DNA of 64,000 nucleotides from contig CAMXCT020000125.1 in assembly GCA_947184155.2 (NCBI GenBank), positions 1-64,000 on the forward strand, read 5' to 3'. This stretch comes from Cladocopium goreaui. Taxonomy: Eukaryota; Sar; Dinophyceae; Suessiales; Symbiodiniaceae. This document shows positions 1 through 11,099 of the stretch, piece by piece. The stretch's first letter is position 1. Every line of letters starts with the position of its first letter. The translations under genes and the position numbers were made by a program. Below the pieces are notes generated by a model. It worked only from the letters and a program-made list of their open reading frames with translations, was not told the DNA's origin and did not search any database.

Positions 1-880
1 GTGGAGGTTTCCTGAAATGGGTACCCCTAAATCATCCATGTTTATAGGATGTTCCATTATAAACCATCCAGCTATGGGGGTACCCCCATTTATGGAAACC
101 CCCATATCAATGGCATCTCTAGGGAGCAAGCGCTGTAAGCATCCCATGAGCTTCCCCCCAGACACTTCCAAGGTTATCTGGTTGGTGGTATACCTACCCC
201 TCTGAAAAATATGAAAGTCAAGGGGAAGGATTATCCCATATATTATGGAAAATCATCCAAATGTTTTAAACCACCAACCAACCAGTTATTGGTGGTTCTT
301 GCCGGAGTGGTAAGCTTTCCAGAATGTTTGACCCTCTGCTTCTGCCACCTGTCATCCTGTCTGGCTGACTTCAGGAATCACCAACCTGAGATAAAGAGAT
401 AAAACCATTTTGAGGAGTTTTTAACGGATGATGCTTACCCATAAATATGTTACCAGTTAAATATAGCAACACGCAAATCCATCGTTTCCGTTGCGTCGCG
501 ACAAAAAATCCTATCATCCGCAATCTCCCCACCTGCGGCGTATGGCAGGGCGACCTCTGAGCAGTTGAAGTTGAGCTACCGAAAAACGATGCGACACTTG
601 GGATGTGGTGATAGACTGATAGCATCTGATAGCATGTTGTGGGGGATAACAGTTATGTGGGATGTGCGGGATAAAAAATTTAATCACGTAGGATGCTTTA
701 TTGGATATCATCAACAATTTTTCCCGAATGCGTAGCAAGGGTTCCCGTTTCACTCTGGGGGTCTGGGGGTCTGGGGGTTGAGGGTGTGTTCGCTCGACGT
801 TGCCCAACCGTCCACAACCGTCCGCAACCGTCCGCAACCGTTCGCGCGATTGCTATATGGCCGTGCCTATGGTAAGTTCT
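1..880. other. No gene recognised
   Basis: I see no convincing coding frame here. The open frames are short and show no protein-like composition. The stretch 770-850 contains a short repeat of cgcaaccgtc and gtctgggg units next to the tandem repeat that begins at about 880. Confidence 0.5.
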
Positions 881-1920
881 GCAGAGGTGGTCATTTTTGG
901 AGGTTTCAGACGTCTCGTTGCTTCGTTTCGCGTGGCAGGCATGGCACTTCGTGACATTCAGAGGTGTTTTGTAATGTGTCGAAAGTCGTTTTGTGTGGCA
1001 AGCGCAATACTTTTGCGACGTTTTCAGAAGATGTGTTGCAGTTTTCGTGGCAGGCGCAACACTTTGGACGTGTCCATCATCATTTTTCGTGGCAGGCGCA
1101 GCACTTTAGACGTGTCGTGTTGCGTGTTTTTTGTAAATCGCATTGGCAGGGCTGCGTCAAGTGGCGACAAGGTGCAAATTCCGTGGCAGGCGTGGCATTT
1201 TGTGACATGTGCTGAACATTGACGGAAGCCTCGCACGAAACATCGACTTTAAGGTTGCAAAATTTAGAAGTTCCTACGGAAACTCGTAGGAAAACGTCGA
1301 TTTTGAAGCTACATGCAGAATGTGAAAATTTGCGGAAGTCTCGCACGAAATGCTGGTTTTGATGTTCCTACGTGTCTTGTCTCGAGTCTCTGGTTTTCCT
1401 GTGGCGTCGCCGTGTCTATGGGGGAAGCTGCAAAACATGTCCTTTCGGCATGTTTCAAACTGTGAAAATTGGAGGAAGTCTCGCACGAAATGCTGGTTTT
1501 GATGTTCCTACGTGTCTTGTCTCGAGTCTCTGGTTTTCCTGTGGCGTCGCCGTGTCTATGGGGGAAGCCGCAAAACCTTTCCTTCTCGAAGGTTTCCAAG
1601 GAAGTTGTCATGTCGTTTTGCGTGGCAGGCGTGGCACTTTGTGACATTCCAACCTGTTTGATAACGTGTCGAAAATGTCAAAATTGGAGGAAGTCTCGTA
1701 CGAAATGCTGGTTTTTCTGCACCCACGTGTCTCGTCTCGAGTCTCTGGTTTTCCTGTGCCTTCGCCGTGTCTATGGGGGAAGCTGCAAAACTTCTCCTTT
1801 CGAAGGTTTCCAAGCAGGTTGTCATGTCATTTTGCGTGGCAGGCGTGCCATTTTGTGACATTCCAACCTGTTTGCTAACGTGTCGAAAATGTCAAAATTG
1901 GAGGAAGTCTCGCACGAAAT
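880..1920. repeat. Degenerate 214-bp tandem repeat
   Basis: The phrase gtctcgcacgaaatgctgg recurs at about 1339, 1479, 1693 and 1907, so the last two steps are 214 bp and one unit is shortened to 140 bp. Each long unit also carries ctcgagtctctggttttcct, tctatgggggaagc and gtggcaggcgtggcac. The part before 1330 holds more diverged pieces of the same material. The open frames on both strands here are by-products of the repeat. Confidence 0.85.
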
Positions 1921-3450
1921 GCTCTACACTTTACACTTTACACTCTACACTTTACACTCTACACTCTACACTCCACACTTGACATTTTACACTCCAGACT
2001 TTACACTTTATACTTCTCACTCCACACTTTACACTCCACACTCCTCACTTTACACTCTACACTCCTCACTTTACACTCCACACTCCACACTTCTCACTTT
2101 ACACTCCGCACTCCACACTCTACACTTTCCAATCCACACTCCACACTCCACACTCACTCCACATACCAGACTCCACAATTTACACTTTAGACTCCTGACT
2201 CCACACTCCACACTCTACACTATACACTCCACCCTCCACACTTTACAATCCACACTCCACACTTTACACTTTACACTTTACACTCTACACTTTACACTCT
2301 ACACTTCACACTTTACAGTTTACACTCCACACTTTACACTTTACACTCCTCACTCCACACTTTACACTCCACACTCCGCACTTTACACTTTACACTCCAC
2401 ACTCCACACTCTACACTTTACACTCTACACTTTACACTCTACACTCCACACTTTACACTCTACACTCTACAACACTCCCACACTTTTTACCTCTACCCTC
2501 TCTACACTCTACACTCCACACTTGACATTTTACACTCCAGACTTTACACTTTATACTTCTCACTCCACACTCCACACTCCACACTTTACACTCCGCACTC
2601 CACACTCTACACTTTACACTCCACAATCCACACTTTACACTTTACACTCCGCACTCCTCACTTTACACTCCACACTCCACACCTTACACTCTACACTTTC
2701 CCTCCGCACTCTACACTTTACACTCCACACTCCACACTCCTCACTTTATACTCCACATTCCGCACTCTACACTTTACACTCCGCACTCCACACTTTACAC
2801 TCCGCACTCCTCACTTTACACTCCGCACTCCTCACTTTACACTCCACACTCCACACTCCACACTCCACACTCCACACACTACACTTTACACTCCACAGTC
2901 CACACTCCTCACTTTACACTCCACACTCTACACTATACACTCCGCACTCCACACTTTACACTCCTCACTCCTCACTTTAAACTCCACACTCCACACTCTA
3001 CACTTTCCACCCCACACTCCACACTCTACACTTTACACTCCACACTCCACACTTTACACCCCGCACTCTACACTTTACACTTTACACTCCACACTCTACA
3101 CTTTACACTCTACACTTTACACTCTACACTCCACACCCCACACTCTACAATTTACAAACTCCACACTTTACACTCCACACTCCGCACTTTACACTCCACA
3201 CTCCACACTCTACACTTTCCACTTTCCACTCCACACTCCACACTCTACACTCCACACTCCACACTTTACACTTTACACTCCTCACTCCACACTCCTCACT
3301 TTACACTCCGCACTCCTCACTTTACACTCCACACTCCACGCTCCACACTCTACACTTTCCACCCCAGACTCCACACTCCTACACTTTACACTCCACACTC
3401 CACACTTTACACTCCACACTTGACACTCCACACGCTACACTCCACACTCC
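1921..3450. repeat. ACACTTTACACTC minisatellite array
   Basis: About 1.5 kb of short units of the type acactttacactc, acactctacactc and acactccacactc in irregular order, with C almost wholly on the plus strand. A longer passage around ttgacattttacactccag at 1979 recurs at 2522, so there is higher-order duplication of roughly 540 bp. The array produces a 366-residue open frame (1880-2980) that contains only LHSTLYTLHS-like peptides. I do not call it a gene. Confidence 0.95.
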
Positions 3451-5090
3451 ACACTGCAGACTGGTAACAGGGGAAATATGTACAAGACTGTTCAAATCAA
3501 CTATTGCAGAAAAGTGTTCTGCGGGATTGCGTATCCATGTGTTTTGACATCTGTACCATTAACATACGTGTGAGCATTCGGGTTCGTGGGCTGCATCTTG
3601 TTTGGTTTGTGTCTGAAGCATGAGTTCAATGGTGATTGGTTGGCAGATGATCAGCAATGGGGGATATTGACCAACAAAAATGGGGGGTTAACCAGCAACA
3701 ATTGAAGAGTGTGATTTACCGAATAAATGGGGTTAGTTTCTTAATGGATATTCGTGGGAGATATACATATTATAATATGAGTGTGTGTGAAGATGGGGTA
3801 TATCAATGCATATCATACCCGGCAATCTCCTTTGGAGGAAAAATGATGGTCCACTTCGTTGGGATTTCATCCCCCGTATTCCGGGGTTTGTCACCACGAA
3901 ACCACGAAACAATGTGTCTTGAAAATCCACCTGACATTTTTCGAGATGAAGGCGCGTTGCTATTTTAATTGGGTATTAAAAAAAGCCTGGTTCGTTTAAA
4001 GGAAACCTCAGACCATCGCCCTGAAATGTCCAAATCCCATGAAAACCTCATTTTCCCCATGGATAATACAACCCATAAGAAATTGTATGAAATGGTATTA
4101 AAACTTCATTTTCCTATGTGTTAAAACTATCAAACCTCATTTTGGATATTTTTGCGGCTATAAAAACCGTATTTCCTTATTTCCCCAATGAAATACAACC
4201 ATAAATGGTCGGTATACCATGGTATACGGTCCCCATGTTCAGCTGCCGAGATCACCAAGCCACTCCGCATTTCTCGGCGACGACGATTTGGCGGCCGCCA
4301 CGGCTGCCGCCACAGTGGCGGCTGCATCAGCTTCTGACGAGTGCTGAGAACATGGGTCTGTTGGAAATGGGGACCCAAAATAACATCAAATAAATCATTT
4401 TAATTGGGGAAAACAATGAACCATAGATTTGGGTTGCTGTTCATGCAAACCTTTTTTTTAATCAGCTGGTCATCAACATATGGAGTCATTGATTTCTTTT
4501 TGGTGTTTGATTGAGGAATTGGACAGAACACTGCAGGATGAAACATGGAATATTTTACCAATATGCATTTATATAATTATATAACCAGAAAATCCTGTGT
4601 TGAAAACTCCTGAATGCTGAGAAAATACTTTTCAGCCTGTTGAGGTAGCAAGTGCGGGTTCACCCTGCAAAACTATTCCGAACGCCGCATGGTACCGGTC
4701 TTAATGTTCAAATGGAGAACCCCGAAGCAGAGTGTTGGTCATCCCTGTGCGCCGCGCGTAGCTACCATCGTTTTCTCAAGGTGATGTCATGTGGAACTTG
4801 CATTATAATCATTATATCATTTAAATATCATTTATATATATATATCATTTATATATCATTTAAATATCATTTATATATCATTTATATATCATTTATAATC
4901 ACTATTATTTCGGCTGCGAGCGAAGCAGCTTGCGCAAGCTCATTTTTCCCTCCAAAAGTTCCATACGCGAACGTATAGTAATATACCTGGTGAAAAATGC
5001 CATTGGAAGTCAAAACCAACTAAGCAGCCTTCAAACTCTTTGGGCGAAGCAGGTCAAATATCAAATCACGAAGTCACCAGGACAGTTTCC
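3451..5090. other. Gene-free stretch
   Basis: Mixed AT-rich sequence without a supported gene. A short ATCATTTATAT microsatellite lies at about 4798-4895. A 103-residue frame at 3657-3968 has no recognisable domain and no splice context, so I leave it out. Confidence 0.5.
4798..4895. repeat. ATCATTTATAT microsatellite
   Basis: Units of atcatttatatat and atcatttaaat repeat about eight times between 4798 and 4895. Confidence 0.85.
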
Positions 5091-5098
5091 AGCAGCCC

Positions 5099-5223
5099 AT
5101 GGCCCGTCCTGCAGCAAATTTGGATGCGCTCGCAACCTGGGCCAAGCATGCCCTCACTAAACAGCACAAATCTTGTTGTGGCATCGGGCGTGTTCCCCAT
5201 CCATCTCAGCGCGCAAAGGCTAC
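5099..5223 (+). CDS. Possible first exon, function unknown
   Basis: Reading from the ATG at 5099 gives about 41 residues (MARPAANLDALATWAKHALT and onward) of ordinary protein-like composition. It ends exactly at a good donor, C|GTAAGT, at 5223/5224. A second plausible stretch, QAAEERLLGDSTSLIGDLKH, lies just downstream around 5272-5345 in a different frame. I cannot join the two: the only AG in between would give a 17-base intron. No family is recognised, and this may be a gene remnant. Confidence 0.22.
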
Positions 5224-5859
5224 GTAAGTTATGACTTCAGGAGCTGCCCTGTCCCTCAAGCCACACCTTTGCTGCCAAGCGGCAGAAGAACGTCTTCTTG
5301 GCGATTCCACCTCTTTGATCGGCGACCTCAAGCACCAGTGCTGAACGGTGCGCGACCGTCCAACCCCAAGTGGCTTTTGCAACGCCCTCTGGGCATGGTG
5401 CCGCGCATCTATGGCTGCCACACTGCCCACTACCGTTTGGTCTGCGCAATCGAAGAGAAACCGATCACTCTAAAAAGAGTGTTCAGCATGGAGCTTGGGA
5501 ATGTCACTTTTCCACTTGTACGGTAACCTTGCATTAGGCTAGGGACATGTATGGAACTCCTCCGCCGACTCGATGTCATCCAGGTCTTGTACGGTAAAGA
5601 CTGTGCTTGAGCTATTGGTCTTTCATGAAGCCATCCTGGCCATACACAATTTTCCTGACGTCAATGCACATGGCTGTTGATAGGAGGAGGTGTTTGTTTA
5701 AGACAAAACTAGTGCATGATGGTTGCTGATTCCGGAAAATAAGTTCATTATATACAGTGGAAGAAGGCACCGGCACAAGCTTTGGCTAGCCTCTGTTCAC
5801 AAGCCCTGTATTTTCAGAAATATCCAATCAGGATTCTTTCGCTGCCATGTCAGCCTCGC

Positions 5860-6235
5860 GTACAATTCAAGCAGCATCCATCCCCTACTTGGACAACCTC
5901 TCGGCGACTGCTTCTGCACTATATACCAGCTCCTGCTTGTTGTTCTGGCTAGCTTTTTTTACATCGACATGTTCTCCAATCACTGTTTTCTGAGTTTGTC
6001 GTATTCAGTTCCTTCCTCAAGGCTGTGGGGGAAGCCTTGCACATTCTCTTCTACATCTCATTCTCCGAGTTTGCTGAAACCAGTACCAATTCAACCATCT
6101 CTTACTTGGTCTCATTGTGTCTCGTTTCGGTTGCATTATTCTCCTGCTTGCAATTCCAGCCAATTTTACTACTTCATCGACATTTTCTCCACGCACATTT
6201 TTCTGGATTTCTCACATTTCACTCCGACATAAAGA
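5860..6235. repeat. Degenerate tandem duplication
   Basis: Two related stretches, around 5865-6000 and 6085-6230, share pieces such as acatcgacatgttctcc / tcatcgacattttctcc and the following tcactgttttctgag / cacatttttctggat. On the plus strand both read in one frame as aromatic peptides (FFYIDMFSNHCFL and FYYFIDIFSTHIFL). This could be an old duplicated segment. I do not see a gene. Confidence 0.4.
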
Positions 6236-6582
6236 CAAAGCGAAAAGTCTTCCACATCACTTTCCACTCTCTTTTTTTGCTGGAAAGTATTCTCCTCGTC
6301 ATTCTGTACTGAAGGGGCCGTGGCAATTTCTATTTCCCGTTCTCACGGGACTGCAAGTCCCCGTTTATAAAATGAAATTTGTTATAAGAAAATTTTGGTC
6401 TGGAGGTAACTACCACCAGGACTTAGCCTCGCTTAGAGGAATTTTGGATTTTTTTTTGGTGGTGCACATGGCTTTTCTACAGGTCTAAAAAAATATCTTC
6501 ATGCCATGATAAACGAGGAATTAAAATATCCATGCATGTTTTTCCCCACCTGCCAGGTGAGGGTTGTTAGATTTTATGTCAG

Positions 6583-6720
6583 TTGCCTCCTCCTCCTCCT
6601 GCTCCTCCTGCTCCTCCTGCTCCTCCTCCTCCTCCTGCTCCTCCTCCTCCTCCTCCGCCTCCTCCTGCCTCGTCCTCCTCCTCCTCGTCCTCCTTGTCAT
6701 CCTTGTCGTCCTTGCTCAAC
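6583..6720. repeat. CTC/CTG trinucleotide tract
   Basis: A run of ctcctcctgctcctcctg units that decays into ctcgtcctcctcctcctcg and ttgtcatccttgtcg. It produces poly-Leu, poly-Ser and poly-Pro frames that are not genes. Confidence 0.95.
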
Positions 6721-6728
6721 TGCGACCC

Positions 6729-7000
6729 GCGATCCACAGTGTTCTCTGCCGGACCTCAACCACGACCACCCACGCCCAGTGTTCCCTGCCGGACCTCAAC
6801 CACGACCACCCACGCCCAGTGTTCCCTGCCGGACCTCAACCACCCATCCACGCCCAGTGTTCCCTGCCGGACCTCAACCACGACCATCCGCGCCCAGTGT
6901 TCCCTGCCGGACCTCAACCACGACCATCCGCGCCCAGTGTTCCCTGCCGGACCTCAACCGCGAGTATCCATGCCAAGTGTTCCCTGCCGGACCTCATGTA
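6729..7000. repeat. 40-bp minisatellite, about 6.5 copies
   Basis: The unit begins gttccctgccggacctcaac, followed by cacgaccacccacgcccagt, for a period of 40 bp. One copy is shortened to 38 bp and the last copy is diverged (gagtatccatgccaagt). Because 40 is not a multiple of three, successive copies rotate through all three plus-strand frames, which all stay open. Confidence 0.95.
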
Positions 7001-7004
7001 GGAA

Positions 7005-7700
7005 TGTCAGATAGACTGCCAGATAGAATGCCAGATAGAATGTCAGATAGGATGCCAGATAGAATGCCAGATAGAAGATAGAATGTCAGAAAGAATGCCA
7101 GATAGATGCCAGATAGAATGTCAGATAGGATGCCAGATAGAATGCCAGATAGAATGCCAGAAAGAATGCCAGAAAGAATGCCAGATAGACTGCCAGATAG
7201 AATGTCAGATAGAATGTCAGATATAATGCCAGATAGAATGCCAACATATATGCCAGAATATATGTCAGATAGAATGCCAAAATATATGTCAGATATAATG
7301 CCAGATAGAATGCCAGAATATATGCCAGAATATATGTCAGATAGAATGCCAGAATATATGTCAGATATAATGCCAGATAGAATGCCAACATATATGCCAG
7401 AATATATGTCAGATAGAATGCCAAAATATATGTCAGATATAATGCCAGATAGAATGCCAGAATATATGCCAGAATATATGTCAGATAGAATGCCAGAATA
7501 TATGTCAGAATAAATGACAGGTAGAATGCCAGAATATATGTCAGATGAAATGTCAGAAAATATGTCAGATAGAATGCCAGATAGACTGCCAGATAGAATG
7601 CCAGGTGGAATGTCAGGATATATGCCAGAATATATGCCAGAATATATGTCAGATAGGATGTCAGAATATACTAAATATATGTCCAAATATACGTCCTGAC
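7005..7700. repeat. 12-bp minisatellite ATGCCAGATAGA
   Basis: About 58 units of atgccagataga, atgtcagataga, atgccagaatat and atgtcagatata. A higher-order block at about 7246-7383 repeats at about 7384-7500 with nearly the same order of variants. The period is a multiple of three, so the plus strand reads MPDRMSDR and the minus strand reads ILSGILSDIYSGI for hundreds of bases. I treat these frames as by-products. Confidence 0.95.
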
Positions 7701-8038
7701 ATGTCATGGTGGGGATCACACGAAGTAGAGTAATTCTTTTAAAACCTGGATCCTAAATTGCTAGTGTGCTGACCGTGCAACCCATGCGATCTGCAGATGA
7801 TGGCCAAGATTCCACCTGATCAAGTTCGATGACATTGGAAAAACAATTCTTTGAAAACTAAGCTGAACTTGCCGGTCGGACTCCCATCCCACCCATTCTT
7901 ATTTTCCCCTGCCGCGCGTCAAGATGTACTCAACAAAACTTGGCCGAAGCAGCCAAGGCCGACATCTTCCTAAAGACTAAGACGCAACCTATAATACTAC
8001 ACAGCCGAAACAGCTGCTATACAGCCGAAACAGCTGCT

Positions 8039-8549
8039 TTACAGCCAAAATACGGCTGACTCAGTCCTCCAACGCGTCCCAAACATGTTCTTCTTCGTTT
8101 TTTCCCCTTGCTCCGACTCACCTTCTTCTTGATCCTGGTCCTCTGCACCGTCGTCTTCGCGAGGCCGCTTGTTGCCGCTCTTTGCTTTGGCCTTGGATTT
8201 CTGTTTTGCCTTTGGCTTGGACTTGGGCTTACTGGCAGCGCCTTTGGCTTTGGGCTTTGGCTTTGGTTTTGGGTTAGGCACTGTGACAGTCTCGGCCGTG
8301 CCATTTCCAAGGGCGGTGGAGTAGGCAGAAGAAAAGAGTGGGCTGCTGGGGTCCACCATCTCTTTCTGAAGTCGCTGCAGCATCCTTTTTTCAAGGGTTT
8401 TTGCGTGGGTGTCGTTGTAGCAAATTCCGCAATAGCCAAGTCGTTGTCTCAAGCACACGAACGCCAGCTTCCAGTCGGCGGGCGTCATGTCCACTACGCT
8501 CTTCACGTAGTATCCATGGAGAATCTCTTCCAAAAAAGCTTCTGGTGCG
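8039..8549 (-). CDS. Last exon of unknown host gene (gene A)
   Basis: This is a long protein-like frame on the minus strand. It starts after a clean acceptor (CCACAG at 8550-8555) and ends with TAA at 8039. Residues 1-95 look globular (LHGYYVKSVVDMTPADWKLA, with a CGICYND stretch). Then comes a Lys/Pro/Ala-rich tail of repeated PKPK and KSKPKAK units, KRPRED, and an acidic AEDQDQEEGESEQ run. This is a basic, nuclear-type tail with a likely localisation signal. The family is not recognised. It probably belongs to the same gene as the exons at 10117-10562 and 10725-10843, since all are minus-strand and all lie in the same motif-rich stretch. The phases of this exon and exon 2 do not match with the simplest donor (AAG|GTTCAA at 10117), so another exon or another donor is likely. 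Confidence 0.6.
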
Positions 8550-9236
8550 CTGTGGTAACAAAATGGCTCTGCTTCATTGTTTCCGCGGTTCCCCTGCTTT
8601 CCTTCATCGCCTCAGTTGTTTACCCGGCTCAGTATCACCATGCAGCTCCTTTTCGCCATATTTGTGTATGAAGCAATGAACGAAAGGGAAAGCTCCATCC
8701 ACAGCAGTTTGGTGGAGATTGAAGTTGGGTGGATGTTTTGTTTGCCTGTCTGACAGGACGCCACCACAATCCAGAACCAGTACCATACTTGGCCGAAACA
8801 GCCAGCAGCTTCCCAGTCGAAACAGCTGGACACACCGGCCGAAACAGCCGGGAGTCAGACGCGATGTTTGAACTGGAAATGGCTTCGGACAATCAACGTA
8901 CTGAGCTATATCGATACTAATCGGGATGGCTTTACGACAATTTGTACTTTCTTCGGGTGATAATCATTCATTTTGAGAAAATGGAAAATAGCAGAAGAGC
9001 ATCAAGAGTGCAGTCTAGTTCATCCAGACATAACAAATGCATGTCACAAGTTCAGTGACTTTGATCAAGATTAGAAAAACTACGTAAATTCAAAATTTGA
9101 TCAAGATTAACCTACGTAAGTTCACGGGTAGTCGATCTGAAAATTGTTTTTTTTGATGGTGGGACAATAATAAATGTATGAACCTCGCGGGCTCAGGCGG
9201 GCAGTACCGCTGCAGACCACTAAGTGTCCGGGACCC

Positions 9237-9273
9237 TGTGTAAGGAGAGGTCAGTTCGCCCTCTCCTTACACA
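9237..9273. repeat. Perfect 13-bp hairpin
   Basis: TGTGTAAGGAGAG at 9237-9249 is followed, after an 11-base spacer, by its exact reverse complement at 9261-9273. A second, imperfect version lies at 9411-9447 (GTAAGGAGAGG ... CCTCTTCTTAC). Both neighbourhoods carry the phrase cagttcggggacgcgcccaa (about 9272-9291 and again near 9388-9407). Confidence 0.8.
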
Positions 9274-9974
9274 GTTCGGGGACGCGCCCAACCTGCCTAA
9301 GGAGCGGCAAAAAGAGGGCAGATGGTCAAAAAACCAACCCGCGTAGCGGAATTTTTGTTTCGCCCTCTCTGTGACAGCTCCTTACACAGTTCGGGGACGC
9401 GCCCAAGTTGCGTAAGGAGAGGTCAGGCCGCCCTCTTCTTACACACTACCCGTGACCTAAAGTGTACTGTCCACCCTCCCAAGTTAAGTTGGCAAATGCT
9501 GTCGCCAAAATTTTCGCATAAGTGAACGCACTATGTTTATGATTTTTGAATTTCATTAGGAAGTTAGTTAACCTAACGTTGGTCCATGTTATTTTGTTTT
9601 TGATGCACTTTGGATGCACTCGATATATGATACCTTTCGATGTGCTTTTTGCAAGTTTCATTTCATTCAAAAAAACATTCAGAAACATTTTCCAATTTCA
9701 TCCATGCGTTAAATATATCAAACATTTGTGAAGTCAATTTACTATGCAGAGTTACGGTATACCCATTGTATAGTGACAATTTTTACACCCGTTCGGGGAC
9801 ATCCCCAGCACACCCTTCCTTTTCTTCCGGTTATACTGGTCGTTGCTCCGGCTGAAGCAGCCCTGTATACAAGGGGAAAATATAAATTAACAGAGCCGCG
9901 CGTCATCTCAGTGCCAAGCCGAAGCAGCGGGCGAAAATCCTATTATATAATAAATGCCCTGACAAAGTTAGATT

Positions 9975-10080
9975 GAAGCCGAAACAGCCTCTGAAGCCGA
10001 AACAGCCTCTGAAGCCGAAACAGCCTCGACCGTCGACAGCCCCTGAAGCCGAAACAGCCCCTGAAGCCGAAACAGCTTCT
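9975..10080. repeat. 18-bp tandem array containing the GGCTGTTTCGGC motif
   Basis: On the minus strand the unit ggctgtttcggcttcaga repeats five times, with a short interruption in the middle (tcgaccgtcgaca on the plus strand). It lies directly 3' of the middle exon of gene A, so it sits in an intron. Each unit contains the same 12-mer that is scattered through 7.94-10.89 kb. Confidence 0.9.
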
Positions 10081-10116
10081 GAAGACCACCAGCACTCAGT
10101 GCACAGAAGATTGAAC

Positions 10117-10562
10117 CTTTTTGAACATGTCTTCAAACCATTCCTCCCGCATTTTGGACCAAGTGAAATTGCTAAACTCATCTGGAACATATTCCAAAAC
10201 GCTGATGAGCCGGATCGCCACTTGAAACTCCTTTTTGGTGAAGTCAGTCAAAGGAACGCGTCGTTGCCCCGGTGACATCTGTGGCATTGCGGTCATGAGG
10301 TGGCTGCTTGGGCGCTTGTCCACGGGAAGTAAACGAATGGTAGTCAGGATGTCCAAATCTATCATGATCTGCCCTGCCCATTCGTCGTTCATCTCCTTCT
10401 CATCAGTTAAATGAGAAAAGCACCAAAACAATCCATTTCTGGTGCACTCGATAGCACTGTCCAGATCCTGAACTCCAAACACTCGGGCCGGCTGCTCTTT
10501 CAAAAAGGAGCGCGTCTTGTGCGCGTAATCCAAAAAAGCAGCATCATTTGGCGTTGTGGCCG
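10117..10562 (-). CDS. Middle exon of unknown host gene (gene A)
   Basis: A minus-strand frame of about 148 residues with strongly protein-like composition. It follows an acceptor (GAATAG at 10563-10568), and a GT donor (AAG|GTTCAA) can be placed at 10117. The peptide begins AATTPNDAAFLDYAHKTRSF and includes EQPARVFGVQDLDSAIE, MIDLDILTTIRLLPVDKRPS, DFTKKEFQVAIRLISVLEYV and KMREEWFEDMF. I recognise no domain. The balance of charged and hydrophobic residues and the clean splice sites argue that it is real. It would precede the Lys/Pro-rich exon at 8039-8549. The intron between them is about 1.6 kb and holds most of the GGCTGTTTCGGC copies. Confidence 0.65.
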
Positions 10563-10724
10563 CTATTCTGTTTACTTCTTTTGCCCAAAGACACAGACAG
10601 AATCGAATGTATTAGAAGGAACCAGGGACTGCAAATTATCTGGTAAATGACATGCAGAATGCTTAACAGGGTCAGGCCAGGACGACTCAGAGCAGTTAAG
10701 TTGAAACCTATTATATAAGTAAGT

Positions 10725-10843
10725 TGAGAGTTGCGAGCTTGCAGCCAAGAATCTGCAGAAGGATCCTCTGGGTTCAATGGGAAACGGCTTTGCCACTGTT
10801 CTCGCAGCCGCTCCCATTTAGCAGTTACCGATTTCAGCAACAT
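10725..10843 (-). CDS. Probable first exon of unknown host gene (gene A)
   Basis: From an ATG at 10843 the minus strand reads MLLKSVTAKWERLREQWQSR, continuing FPLNPEDPSADSWLQARNSQ. This is clearly protein-like and unlike the surrounding low-quality frames. The downstream boundary is uncertain: the frame stays open to about 10545, but the composition degrades after about 10720. The exon lies 5' of the exon at 10117-10562 on the same strand. Two copies of the GCCGAAGCAGCC motif sit just upstream, at 10858 and 10884. No family is recognised. Confidence 0.5.
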
Positions 10844-11099
10844 AACTCGTAAAAAAGGCCGAAGCAGCCTTTCTCTGATTATGGCCGAAGCAGCCAGTAT
10901 CAGCAACTCTGCAACAGCAAACTGAAGCCAAAGATATGCGGGAGCAGAAAAACGAGAAAAACAAATATCTCCCCTCATGGCAAAACGAGTGTTTTTTAAG
11001 TTTTTGACAACAAATCCCAAAAATGGCCGGAAAAAATTTACAAAATTCCTCTAAGCAAGGGCAAGAGGAAGCTGCTATCATCTGCTCCGACCTAACCAT

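Noticed and set aside
1880..2980. 366-residue plus-strand ORF
   Set aside because: It consists only of LHSTLYTLHS-type peptides that come from the ACACTTTACACTC minisatellite.
6994..7719. 241-residue minus-strand ORF (ILSGILSDIYSGI) and the plus-strand MPDRMSDR frame
   Set aside because: Both are forced by the 12-bp repeat, and no start, splice or domain evidence exists.
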